A stretch of DNA of 64,000 nt from Bimastos eiseni (Eukaryota; Annelida; Clitellata; Crassiclitellata; Lumbricidae): NCBI GenBank assembly GCA_959347315.1, contig OY365814.1, positions 2,221,661 to 2,285,660 on the forward strand. The letters run 5' to 3'. Positions 28,572 to 38,651 of the stretch are shown here, piece after piece. The notes below the pieces were generated by a model that was given only the letters and a program-made list of their open reading frames with translations, was not told the origin of the DNA and searched no databases. Numbering within the stretch: position 1 is the first letter of the stretch; each line of letters starts with the position of its first letter. Position numbers and translations under genes: made by a program.

Positions 28572-28733
28572 GACATTTTCGATTCGTACCTTGACGCCTA
28601 TGGCCTGATGTATAATTCGTCAGCGTCTATGTAGATGTTTTGACTCTCAACTGTAGTGTCTTGTGAGATTTTCTCTACCCCTTCACTCACTACATTACTT
28701 ATGCAGGCGGTACTCTGCAATGGGGCGACGCTT

Positions 28734-30215
28734 TCACTTCTGGTGTCGCCAGACGCACATGCGTTGATGTGTACCGGCTTTTCCGGCTGGCGGTTTTACT
28801 CTGCGGGCAGTCACGTGCTCTGGGAGTCCAGAAGAGCAAATAAAGCATAGGCTTTTCTGTTTGGCCTCTTCTGCTGACGGCTTAACACGTGCCCCCCTTT
28901 GTACTGAGTGCCTGTCTTCCACATACGCTTGGCGTTGACACTGGCCTCATGACTAGTGCTGCCCCCGCTCGCCGAGTTAGGTCGAGTTGGGCGGGACTCT
29001 AGGCGTGGGGTGCTACCGTAACCCTTGAGTGCTTCATAACCACGGTGGTGGGCGGCTAAATACGTGTCAATAGACCCCGCCAATTCGGCATGCGACAGCC
29101 ACTTGCCTTTCTCTTCTGCTAATACGTAGGCTAAACAATTGCTGGGCAACAGGTCTTTGATCCTATCTGCCACTAGCAAGCTAATCGTCTTTTCAAACGA
29201 TTCATCCATCTGTCTGCTTCACAGATAGTACACCAAGGCGCTATGTAGCCTTGATTCCCACGAGGAGTAAGTCTCATCGTTAACTTTCTTCATATCTAAA
29301 AATTTAGCTCTCAATTGGACGGGACTTAGTCGATATTCACGTAGAATGCATTCTTTTAAACGTCTATAATCAGAGTGGTCTTCTTCAGAGGGACGCGAGA
29401 CCAAGGCATTCGCCCTCTCGCTTAGATTAACCAGTAAGACTTTAGGCTGTAGGTCGGGTTCAATGGCACAAGAGTTGAATAGAGGGAGCGTTCAGTAGTA
29501 TCAAAAAACAGGATAGATCAGCTGATTCTGCAGGGAACCTAGGTAGCATTCCTTTTAAAGAGTCGTTGCAAGTTTTTACTCGCGCCATGAATGACTTCTG
29601 TGATGCTCGTGTTTCCCTATCCTCTAACTGTCCTTCTCCTTTCCTTCTCCACTGCATACTCTCCTCCTGCGCCCTCCTCCTCTCTCTTCTGTAGTCACGT
29701 TCCTCTTCAAAGTCTTTGTCCTCCCTTTGTTGTCTTCTGATCCTCTCTTCCTCCTCTCTTTGTTGTCTTCTGATCCTCTCTTCCTTCTCTCTCCTCTCCT
29801 TCTCTTCCTCTTTCCCTTCCTTCTCTTCCTCTTTCCTCTTCCTTTCTATCCGTTCCTCCTCCTCTCTTCTCCTCTCGTTCCGCCTCATCCCTCCTTTTTT
29901 CTCCCCCCTTTCTCTCCTCCTCTCTTCTCTCTCTTCTTCTTATTCTCTCTCCTCCCGCTCCAATCTCCGTCTCTCCAGCGCACGAATTCCTATTACGTCG
30001 CTCAGCACCACTTCTGAGCCCTGGCTGAGAGAAACTTCACTCTCGCCAGTCTCTTCGACCGTTTTTGGGCCCTCGGACCATACTCGAATAAGCCGACGCA
30101 GGTCCATCGTTGCGATCACAGCTGCCTCGTGACCTGCCTTGGTCAAGCATGTCACCAGCTGCTCGCCTGTCATTTTCCGAGCGCTTGCTCGTCTTTGGGG
30201 GCCTTGTTCGACCAT
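28734..30215 (-). pseudogene. gag: gag of the second Gmr1-like element
   Basis: The N-terminal frame 30215-29940 (TGEQLVTCLTKAGHEA) leads into a very long Glu/Arg coiled coil (about 29940-29620, reflected in CCTCTT-rich plus-strand sequence). Then come a KSFMARVKTCNDSLKGMLPRFP segment, a SCAN-related part (29404-29219: EEDHSDYRRLKECILREYRL), a C-terminal part (29209-28811) and a CFIC…EHVTAR zinc-knuckle remnant near 28840. Several frameshifts and stops separate the pieces. Confidence 0.65.
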
Positions 30216-30434
30216 TTTTACCAGGCGTACCCTCCACTAATACACAATGGCACAAATCTATAAACAGTCACACACCTAGCAAATACAACCTACTCATCCG
30301 CCTTACTCACTCATCGTATCTACACTTACTGGAGTTATTAGTGTCCTTTTTAGGAATTTTTTTCTGGTTTACGTTGGAGACGGGATTTCCAACTACATTG
30401 ATTACCCTTATCGTCAGAACGACTTAACGTCTCC

Positions 30435-31058
30435 CCAGTTTCGAAACAAGTCCCTGTTCCTTTGCTTGCTACGCTATATCAATCCTTCTAGAGGCGATTT
30501 CCTTTGCCATCCCAAGCGCAAAACTCGTATCTCTATTGGACGACAGGTCAATTGCAGAAACTATTACTAAACCCTGGTTGGTCGGGTCTTGGCGTCCCTA
30601 GCGTAACCTCAGATCCATAGGGTCGTACAGTTACTGTTTGACTAGCGGCTGTTATGGCTGGGCCTTATTAGTGTCATTGAATTCCATTACTACAGTTATA
30701 CCGACTAACAGATTGCACCGTTCGTATCGAAATTGTCTCCTATTCATGATCCGTGTCAACGGGCCGGTTCAAACCAATCTTCAACTGATTCATGAATTTC
30801 ATGTCTGTGGGTCGTAGAGATGGAAGGGGCAGTCGGCTATGACATCTGCCTCGCGGTGTCGGGTTTCGTTGCTTGACACCCCGATGATATTTGCATAATT
30901 ATCGCCGTCTGTATTGAAGCCGTCTGCCTCCGGCGAAACCCATTGATGTCTCCTATCTCATGTGTCAGGTAGACAACTTCATCCGTAGTCCTCCTACGCC
31001 TCTGCTGTCGGTCGATGACTTTTATATAGCGTAGTCCTCCAGAGTGTCTGGCTGGACA
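30435..31058 (-). repeat. 5' LTR of the second Gmr1-like element
   Basis: It pairs in blocks with 25545-26683. It starts TGTCCAGCC on the minus strand at 31058 and ends near 30435, followed on that strand by TGGGGAGACGTTAAG, a possible primer-binding site beginning with TGG. The LTR edge lies 45 bases from the donor site of the exon at 31104. Confidence 0.65.
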
Positions 31059-31103
31059 ATGAAGAGCATAGAGATTATATTATATGTAATGTCGTGAACT
31101 CAC

Positions 31104-31364
31104 CGATGCTGTGATGACAGGTTTCTTCTAGTCTGCCTTTCAGGTCGTAATGTGTCACCCCTTCTTTAAGGACCTCCTTGCCAGATGTGAGCAGCAGCCA
31201 GCAAAAGGCATCGGACTCGCTCGTCTCGTCGATGTCAACTCCTATGCAGTAACTATCTCTTGCGCAGTGATTCTTACACTCGATCAAAGTCTGGTCCAGA
31301 GAGGGAACTCCATCGGTGTAGCGTAGATTGGAAAAAGCCGGATACCAGTCACCGGAACAGTTGG
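31104..31364 (-). CDS. PAN/apple-like cysteine-rich module, internal exon
   Basis: A 261-bp exon: acceptor TTTACTCTTCCAG before 31364, donor CG|GTGAGT after 31104, phase 1-1, 86 full codons. The pattern is NCSGDWYPAF … CKNHCARDSYCIGVDIDE … FCWLLLTSGKE … THYDLKGRLEETC. It shares cysteine order and THY.LK with 23998-24246 and the same symmetry with all other modules in the window. Probably an extracellular binding domain. Strong splice signals make this one of the best supported exons. Confidence 0.72.
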
Positions 31365-31767
31365 CTGGAAGAGTAAATAGATCTATGATGGTGCAATATA
31401 ATCGTATTGTCTATTGAGCATTATGCAATGAGTGTTTAATCTACATTGGGAGATCTCTGTTCTAAGTTTAATCTGAAATATGCAACTCAAGAGATAGTTT
31501 ACTGTAGTCGATGATGCAACGATAGCTAGGTGCGTATACATTGGTTGGTCCTGGTTAACAAATGGTTGTCACTGTACCACGTGTCAAGTCTAAGCTGGTG
31601 GTGGTTGTTGCGGTTTAACGACACAGTGTTGTAACAAAGACCAATAGCGTCGCCCTCCTCCTTTATCCATGCTTTGGACTGGCACTGGCCGAGTACAACC
31701 AGTAGCGGTGTTAGGTCTAAGCTGTTGTAGGGAAAACATTTAAACACGGGATCGAGGGAAGATTCTG

Positions 31768-31824
<57 letters not shown>

Positions 31825-31889
31825 TGTTAGAGAGTGAGAGAGAGAGAAAAAAAACAGAAAGGAAGAGTCAGAACTTGTCGGCTAACTGA

Positions 31890-31953
<64 letters not shown>

Positions 31954-32379
31954 GTGAAGTGCTCTCTCAGGGTATGTCAACAGCGAGCTTTGATACTTGA
32001 ATCAATAATTGTTTCATTAATTATTTAATTATAATTTAGTCTAAGCTGGGTAACTTATTCTTTTGCCATTCATTGGAAAAGTCCACCACCGTAAAAAATA
32101 GTATAAACTAGAAAAGATTTGTTACCAAATAAACCATTGATCAATGATGAACTTATGAACGACACATCTTTCTGGGCTATGTTGTTAACTAGTTGTAATA
32201 ATTTTCTTACGGTGAATATTGCATAAATATGTAAATTTAATTGAGCATTTCATGACTTTTTATTGATAGTCTACTCCTTAGGCTCTTGCCAATTGCTGTT
32301 GCATTTTAATGGTACTGCTATGCTCCTATTTAAACAGAACGCTCGTCATGGGCGCCCGCACATAGGCGCAAGAGGGGGC
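31365..32379. other. Intron-like spacer with (GA)n and (TA)n microsatellites
   Basis: It contains a (GA)n run at 31769-31848 and a (TA)n run at 31893-31951. A cysteine-containing open frame on the minus strand (31747-31526) has an acceptor-like CTACAACAG but no domain I recognise. Otherwise nothing was seen. Confidence 0.5.
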
Positions 32380-32892
32380 ACTTGCTCCTATCAGGAAAAA
32401 TGTTTGTTTGTTGATAAATTAAGTAAACTTTCAATTGTTTTGCGTTTACAAAACATAGTCGAAAAATACCAATGTTTTTAAATGCTTGTAACTAAATCCA
32501 AAGCACTTGCTAAAATTGTTACAATGGACCAGGATCATTGTTTTTTTGGCCAAGTTGAAAATTTTCTGAGGTCGCCCATGACGTTCGTGCCGATACAGGA
32601 ACCCCTATCTCTCCCAATTTATTAATGACTCTTTACTTGGACGCAACGTAACTGAATAAGAATCTACCCTGCTTTAGCTTTCACGTTGCGATAAATAAAT
32701 TTGGAGATCTAAATGATTGCGATCCTGGTTACAACTTTCTTCCTAAAACACGCTGTCGGTGTAGTGAGCTCTTAAATCTCTTAATTCTACAGCTATAAAC
32801 TCAAAATGTGCTGCAGGGAGACCAGCCCACTCGTCATTAATTAAAGTGGCATCCCGGAAAATCTAGATGCACAACAATGATATTATGGATTG

Positions 32893-32894
<2 letters not shown>

Positions 32895-32928
<34 letters not shown>

Positions 32929-34534
32929 TATTAGAATTATTATTATATTTATTAAATTAGTAACGCGCACAAGGTTACACCTAAATGTGAATCTGAGGCG
33001 CGGATAGTCAGTCGCCAGGTGAAGATGCAATTAAATTTCCAAATCCTTGAAAGCCAAAGAGTTTTGAGTCGCTTTTTGAAGGAAGAAAGTGAATTTGAGT
33101 TACGAAGAGAGAGTGGCAGTCGATTCCATTCCATAATAGCAGAGACATGAAATGCACAACAGCCGAAAACTGTTCTGCATCGTGGTTCAACTAAAAGACC
33201 TGTACTTGATGATCGTAAGCAACGAGGAGGAATGTAAGGAGTTAGTAGAGCATAAATATAGGTAGGTGTACTGGTGATGATGGCTTTGTAGGTCAAACAA
33301 GCAAACTTAAATTTGAATCTGAATTCAACAGGTAACCAATGCAGCTGGTGGAGTATGGCAGAGGAGCATGTTCGTAGTGGGACACGTAGCACTACTCGAG
33401 CTAACGTATTTTGGATACGTTGAAGCCTTTTGAGTTCAAGGTCTGAGAGACCGACAAAAAATGACTTAGCATAATAGAGGCGAGAGGAGACAAGTGAGCA
33501 GGCTATAGTCTCAGACATATTTTGAGTTAGAGCCGACCTTATGTGACGTATTGCCCTGATGTGGTAAAAACAAGATTTACAAAAGCTTGTTATGTGAGGT
33601 CGAAATGTGAGCTTGCTGTCGAGGGTAACCCCAAGTGTTTCTGGGTTTATGGCCAAACCATCGAAACAGAACCAATCATATATGGATGAGAGGCATTCTT
33701 CCAGTTTTAGTTTACCAGACTGATCAGTGTGTGACAGAGCAATATGGAGCTGAGCAACATCTGCATACTGATGTAATTGAATTCCAAAGTGTTTAGCTAT
33801 ACGACTGATTGAGGAAGTAAAGACTGTAAATAAAAAAGACCAAGGACAGATCCTTGTGGCACTCCAGCACTGCAAAGTGTGGGCTCCGACTGAGCAGATC
33901 CAATGCCCACCTGCTGATTGCGGTCAACCAGATATGAAGCAAACCAGTGTAAGGCAGTCCCAGAGACACCAAAGCTTTTTGCAAGCCTTGCAAGGAGTAA
34001 CTGGTGGTCTACAGTGTCAAAGACTGTACTAAAGTCAAGACACACAGAGAGGCAGGCTTTACCATTGTCAACTCATGAGAAGATGTAATCCAGTGTAGAG
34101 ACAAGAGCAGTTTCAGTGGAGTAGCCTTCGTGATATGCTGACGAGTAGGGACTGAAGTTGGGAGAGGAAGTAATGTGTCTTTAGATATGCATAAGAAAAA
34201 GACGTTCAAGGATCTTGGAAATGTTATTGAGGTTGGAGATAGATCTGAAGTTAGACAAATTGCTAGTGTCAAGGTCAGGCTTTTTAAGTAAATGCGTGAC
34301 TAAAGCAGATTTGAAGCGTGAAGGAAAGCACCCTTCAGCAAAAGATAGGTTGGCCAAATGTGCAATGAGGTGAGAGAATACACCAGAACAAGAGACGATG
34401 AGTGTTGTAGGTATGAAGTCCAAAGCTGATGATTTACGAACCATGCTTTTGAGAAGATTAATGATTTCAAAGAATGTGACAGGCGGTATGTCATCGAAGG
34501 CAGGGCCGGAGAATTTGGAGTGAAGTAGCATGCC
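32895..34534 (-). mobile_element. 5'-truncated CR1/L2-clade non-LTR retrotransposon, present only in unit 1
   Basis: Flanked by TTGAT (32890-32894, 34535-34539). The empty site is visible in unit 2 at 42792-42796. The minus-strand RT pieces include KSSALDFIPTTLI, FRSISNLNNISKILERL, a GVPQGSVLG motif and QYADVAQLHIAL, where the catalytic YADD reads YADV. The C-terminal region has LKRLQRIQNTLARVVL, LHWLPVEFRFKFK and a final WNRLPLSLR. The tail at the left is (ATT)n on the plus strand. Several frameshifts, so inactive. Confidence 0.85.
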
Positions 34535-36300
34535 TTGATGTGTCAAGACATAAATTTACTTAGAGATGTAAGTCCTTGCTCAGGATTCTGTGAGGCTACA
34601 AACGTATTTAACATAGCATAGAGTGTAAAAATGCAGAAAAGTCATTCTATCTTTTGTAGTGAATTTTGATAACTAATATCAAATTTAGCGTTTTATCGTG
34701 GTGTCATAATGGTACTTCAAATCTTGAATCTAGATACTTAACCTAAAACCCAATAATCATTATGGATCGAATACATAATGAGCATAACACTGGAAAAGCA
34801 TCAGTAGCAGGGGCATATGTAAGTAACGGAGTGTAAATTCGTAATTAATTGTATCAAAGTTGAGCAAAAGGTAGTAACAAAACTCCACGATGGTTTCATA
34901 AGAAATATTAACAATAATCTAAGACCAATACCACGTGATAACATAATACCTTCCCCGAAATGATGAAAACCTCGGATTTTACAGGTTATTACAGCCAAAT
35001 ATCAAAACACAATTCGATTGATGTGCTTTCAAAATTCATACCTAGGCAATTATTAATTGCTAAGCATTATTTATTAACTTTATTAACAACTTTAGTGTGA
35101 TCCCCGAGATATCTCGTCCAACGTAAATCAGTGTACAGTGTGATCCCGAGTTATCTCGCCCAAACGATATACGTCTATTTACTCACAGCGGATCCGGTAA
35201 AAACTCGTCCTAGTCGCAATTGTCGAAGGATATAGTTTTGCGATTGTAGCAAAGGCTTTCCATAGTATAAATTACGTCAAGTCCTGGGTTGACCGAACAA
35301 AAATAACACACTTGAAACCTATTTCGTACCAAAATAACTGGTCGCTGCGCGAGCGTTGCGTACGTGGTCGTTGGGTAGTAACAGAGGTCTATGTTTCGAC
35401 AAAATGTCTCGTTTTAGACTTTTAGGTTGAAAATGACAATACTTCATTCGGTTTAGACACTGACAATGAGAGTTAATTATATTAATATCATAAATTCTGT
35501 CACTTGGTGTTTGGGCCGACAAAAAACAATTACAATTGAGACTTACATCATACCAAACACAGCTGGTCGTTGCGCGATCGTTGCGCAGCCTACGTGGTCG
35601 TTGGGTCGAAAATGTAACTTATGTTGAGACGAAATACATCGTTTTTTGTTGAATGTGACAATAATTTGTCAGATTGAGACAATGATGATGATAGAAAATT
35701 TAATTTAATTTTAATCACGTTACTGTTTCAGAAAAATAATTATCACAGATAAGTAAAAACTGCCAAATCCGTTCGCTGCTTTTGTGGTCAAGAGATAGGC
35801 CAACTTTGGGCTATTTTACGTCATTTATTGTCTTAAAATCTTAATAATTCTTAGTAATAATGCTTATCTCAAAACTAAATATGATTATTGTTAAGTTTCT
35901 CAGAACAGTGATGTGCTATGGCATTATTTTATACACTTGCACATATCAGTCTACCTATAATCAAGAGACCTAATATAATAACGCACTTGCATAAAAAATT
36001 TATAAAAAATAATTACACGTTTAGGGGTTAATAGTTGCCGCATGATACTTATTATTATTGTCACTAATAGTTACTAATAGTGCTATTAATAAAGTATTAC
36101 TACTGTTAGTATGTTTTTTTCATTACTATTAGTATCGCCATTATTAAAATATTTTTAATTTGTTTAAATATTATAATTCCCAGTATTGTGAAGTGTATTC
36201 TAGCATTGCATTGCAAATCATGGCATGACGTTTTTCAAACACCAAATAACACTTCATAAATATTGTTTGCTGATAAAAAGTTGTCAAACGTCAAACTTAC
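34535..36300. other. Intron-like non-coding part of unit 1
   Basis: AT-rich with no recognisable gene. It contains two similar short blocks (…CTGGTCGCTGCGCGAGCGTTGCGTACGTGGTCGTTGGGT at about 35339-35377 and a diverged copy at about 35564-35610), a local direct duplication of about 40-50 bases. It is repeated in the other units. Confidence 0.5.
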
Positions 36301-36661
36301 GGAAGTAATTATCAGTTTCAGCGTGTATCGACGTCTGTGATTCAACAGCGTTGACAGTAATCGGCGCCTCTGGTTCAACAGCGTTGACATTAATCGGCGC
36401 CTGTGGTTGACCAGTGCTGGCATTGAACTGCATCTCCTTGGAGTACGCCAACGCTCCTGAGACCACAGCTTTAGCTGTTATCACTGTTGTGTAAACCAAT
36501 AAAGTATAATTATTTTGTGATATTGCTCCAGTTTTATTATAAACTTCCTCTGTATTAGAATACGTTTTATGACCGTAATTGACCAACAGTGTCTCAACAG
36601 CCAATATATGTTCTGTTTCATTTGCGGAGAGTACACCATTAAGTCTTAGAGACTGGATTTG
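36301..36661 (-). CDS. Exon A, unit 1 (uninterrupted form, with 33-bp coding minisatellite)
   Basis: Acceptor TTTTTTTTAG before 36661 (phase 0) and donor C|GTAAGTTT after 36301 (phase 1), 361 bp. It encodes a helical segment (LRLNGVLSANETEHILAVET … KTYSNTEE), a hydrophobic stretch (TLLVYTTVITAKAVVSGALA) and three 11-residue repeats of the type NAVEPEAPITV. No family recognised. The 3' phase fits the 5' phase of the PAN-like exons further left. The 5' phase 0 does not fit exon B's phase-1 end, so an unseen exon lies between or A belongs to another transcript. Confidence 0.5.
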
Positions 36662-36802
36662 CTAAAAAAAAGTTTAATTATGAGCTGTAGTTTGGTTGTA
36701 AGACGGGTGATCAAGACGGGTGATTTGGGACCAAGACCAACCAATCAGACATATCTAGAAATCAGACATGTCATCAACTAAAAGCAGTTCGAACGTCTGT
36801 TT

Positions 36803-37160
36803 GTGGGACCGGAGAAAATCGCCTGGAGAGCATTCACGGATGTTGTAGAGATCTATCTTAATAACTGCAGAGCACCAAACCACATTCATTTTGTTGACAA
36901 ACTTCTTATGGCAAACAAAGATATGAAATGCAACATGTCACTTAAAATCCACTTCCTGCATTCACACTTCCGCACCGCAAATTAAGGTGAAGTCAGGGAC
37001 GAACACAGAGAAAGATTTCACCTCGACAATGCCACAATGGAAAGATGGTATTAGGGAAACTGTAAAGCATTCATCATTCCATCAATGTTGGCTGACTATT
37101 GTCGGACACTGCAATATGAAGGTTCAGACACGGAATACAAACAAAAATCAACATAGAAAC
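36803..37160 (+). pseudogene. Fragment of a widespread transposon-associated ORF, unit 1
   Basis: The plus strand reads KIAWRAFTDVVEIYLNNCRA, CNMSLKIHFLHSH, a DEHRERFHLD segment and MLADYCRTLQYE across two frameshifted pieces. These motifs match an uncharacterised protein family found in many copies in animal genomes and generally regarded as mobile-element derived (recognised by motif, name not certain). Frameshifts and a stop after HFRTAN show decay. Confidence 0.45.
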
Positions 37161-37569
37161 ATTTTAAACCTGTTGAACTTATGGTGTATCTCAGAGACAT
37201 TGTGCAATTTACCATACCATAAATGATTTTCTCACAACACTTTAAATTCGATTTTCTCCAAATTCCTACGTGATACAACCAATACAAAATTATATTTCTT
37301 TTCACTTTGAGGCGAGCTATCATCACCAGCCACAATTTTTCATGAAGCAAACAAAGTTAAAAAAATTTTTGTCCAGTGTAATACGTAATAAGTAAGATGT
37401 TTATGGTCTGGCGAGTTTGGAGTAGGCCCACATTCGTTAGATCAAGTTAAATGCTGAAAAATAATGTAGGCCTGATGAATCACCTGCGCCTCCTACCAGA
37501 CGTAGAGAAGAAATGAGTTCGCAGACCGCACACCATAACATCGTGCATTCAAAAGCTGATTAAACTTAC

Positions 37570-37866
37570 CGAGAATTTGGTCATAAGATCGAAAATAAGT
37601 CAGACCTTCACTCATTGGTTGACAGACTCCTCTGACGTAGAGATCGTAATCGGGAGACTCTGTTGTCGCGTTCATGCGAGACATAACGATGGCACATTTG
37701 GAGTCATTAGTTCCATCTACTTTGGAGAATTTTAACCCGGTGCAAGAAACTGTGTCGAAACAAGCTGCCTGACACGCTTCCACTGTATTCACTGAGAACG
37801 TCTTCAGTTCCGACATTGACGGCACGTGGTTCTCGAATTTCACGAATATGTCATGGCAAGTGGACC
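37570..37866 (-). CDS. Exon B, PAN/apple-like module, unit 1
   Basis: A 297-bp exon: acceptor TTTCTTTTCAACCAG before 37866, donor CG|GTAAGT after 37570, phase 1-1, 98 full codons. The pattern is STCHDIFVKF … VEACQAACFDTVSCTGLKFS … KCAIVMSRMNA … YDLYVRGVCQP, six cysteines in PAN/apple-like order. The reading frame runs open past the donor to a stop at 37493, so read-through of the intron would truncate the protein. Lies 561 bases downstream (minus sense) of exon C. Confidence 0.68.
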
Positions 37867-38426
37867 CTGGTTGAAAAGAAACACCAAATGCAGTAGGATG
37901 GTAATGGTTGACAAACGCGTATTAAAATTTATTTAGATATTTTCTAATAAGTGATGCAGGTTAGTAGTAGCACACGCAGGTTTTAGTTGTTGGTGTAATA
38001 ACATTTTAACTGGTTTTATGTACCACTATTGCAAGCTGAAGTAACGATAGTCGATAAATACAAACATTCTAGTGGTATTTCAGTAATGGTGTTGCCACTG
38101 TTTGCAGTGGAAGAAACGAGAGTTGCAATAGTAGTATAATTATTTTCAGTAGCTTGTAGGCATTAGTGTAACAGGTGTTAATAGAGAACTTAACGATGAT
38201 TTAGAAACAATAAAATTCATAGTAGTTCTTGCCCGCAATGGTGTTGCTACAGGCTAGAAGCAAAGTAAAGTTGCAATAGTAATTCTTAGTTGTTTTGAAT
38301 AATATAGCTGGTAAAAATTACTTGTAGTGAGTATTGTTAAATATTGCAAGTGGCAGTAGTTGAGGCAACATTCGTATTGTAATGACACGAGTAGCTATAA
38401 ATTGGTAGTAGTGACGGATTTGCTAC

Positions 38427-38651
38427 CTCCGCATTGTAGTTCATAGTGATTGCAACAGTCGCGCAAGATGCGATTGGTGTTGGCATTCGATCTGTGATGG
38501 TAACACCTGGATTCTTTGATGCTTACGTCAACGGCAACGCATTCAGGATATGCCTGAGCACATCTCGAGATGCACTGCTCTGTCGTCATCAGGCCAATGT
38601 TGACCCCATCATTGGTAACAACATTGCCCAGACGGAGGTAGAAGAAACACG
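38427..38651 (-). CDS. Exon C, PAN/apple-like module, unit 1
   Basis: A 225-bp exon: acceptor TTTCTGTCCAG before 38651, donor GGAG|GTAGCA after 38427, phase 1-1, 74 full codons. The pattern is CFFYLRLGNVV … TTEQCISRCAQAYPECVAVDV … SRCYHH … RDCCNHYELQC. Closest relative in the window: the exon at 3216-3440 (same length, phase and CC..YEL.C ending). Confidence 0.68.

Larger units (their letters stand above)
25545..31058 (-). mobile_element. Second Gmr1-like LTR retrotransposon with internal RT deletion
   Basis: Minus-strand order: 5' LTR (31058-30435), gag (30215-28734), protease (28571-28281), integrase (about 28060-27069), then a fused RT-start/RNase-H-end remnant (27068-26870), a polypurine tract and the 3' LTR. 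Protease is again followed by integrase, the Gmr1 domain order. Frameshifts occur throughout. Confidence 0.75.

Noticed and set aside
29716..30132. Ser/Leu-rich plus-strand open frames
   Set aside because: Antisense of the Glu/Arg coiled coil of gag.
31526..31747. Possible cysteine-containing exon on the minus strand
   Set aside because: There is an acceptor-like sequence, but no recognisable domain, no matching donor phase and no homologue in the window.
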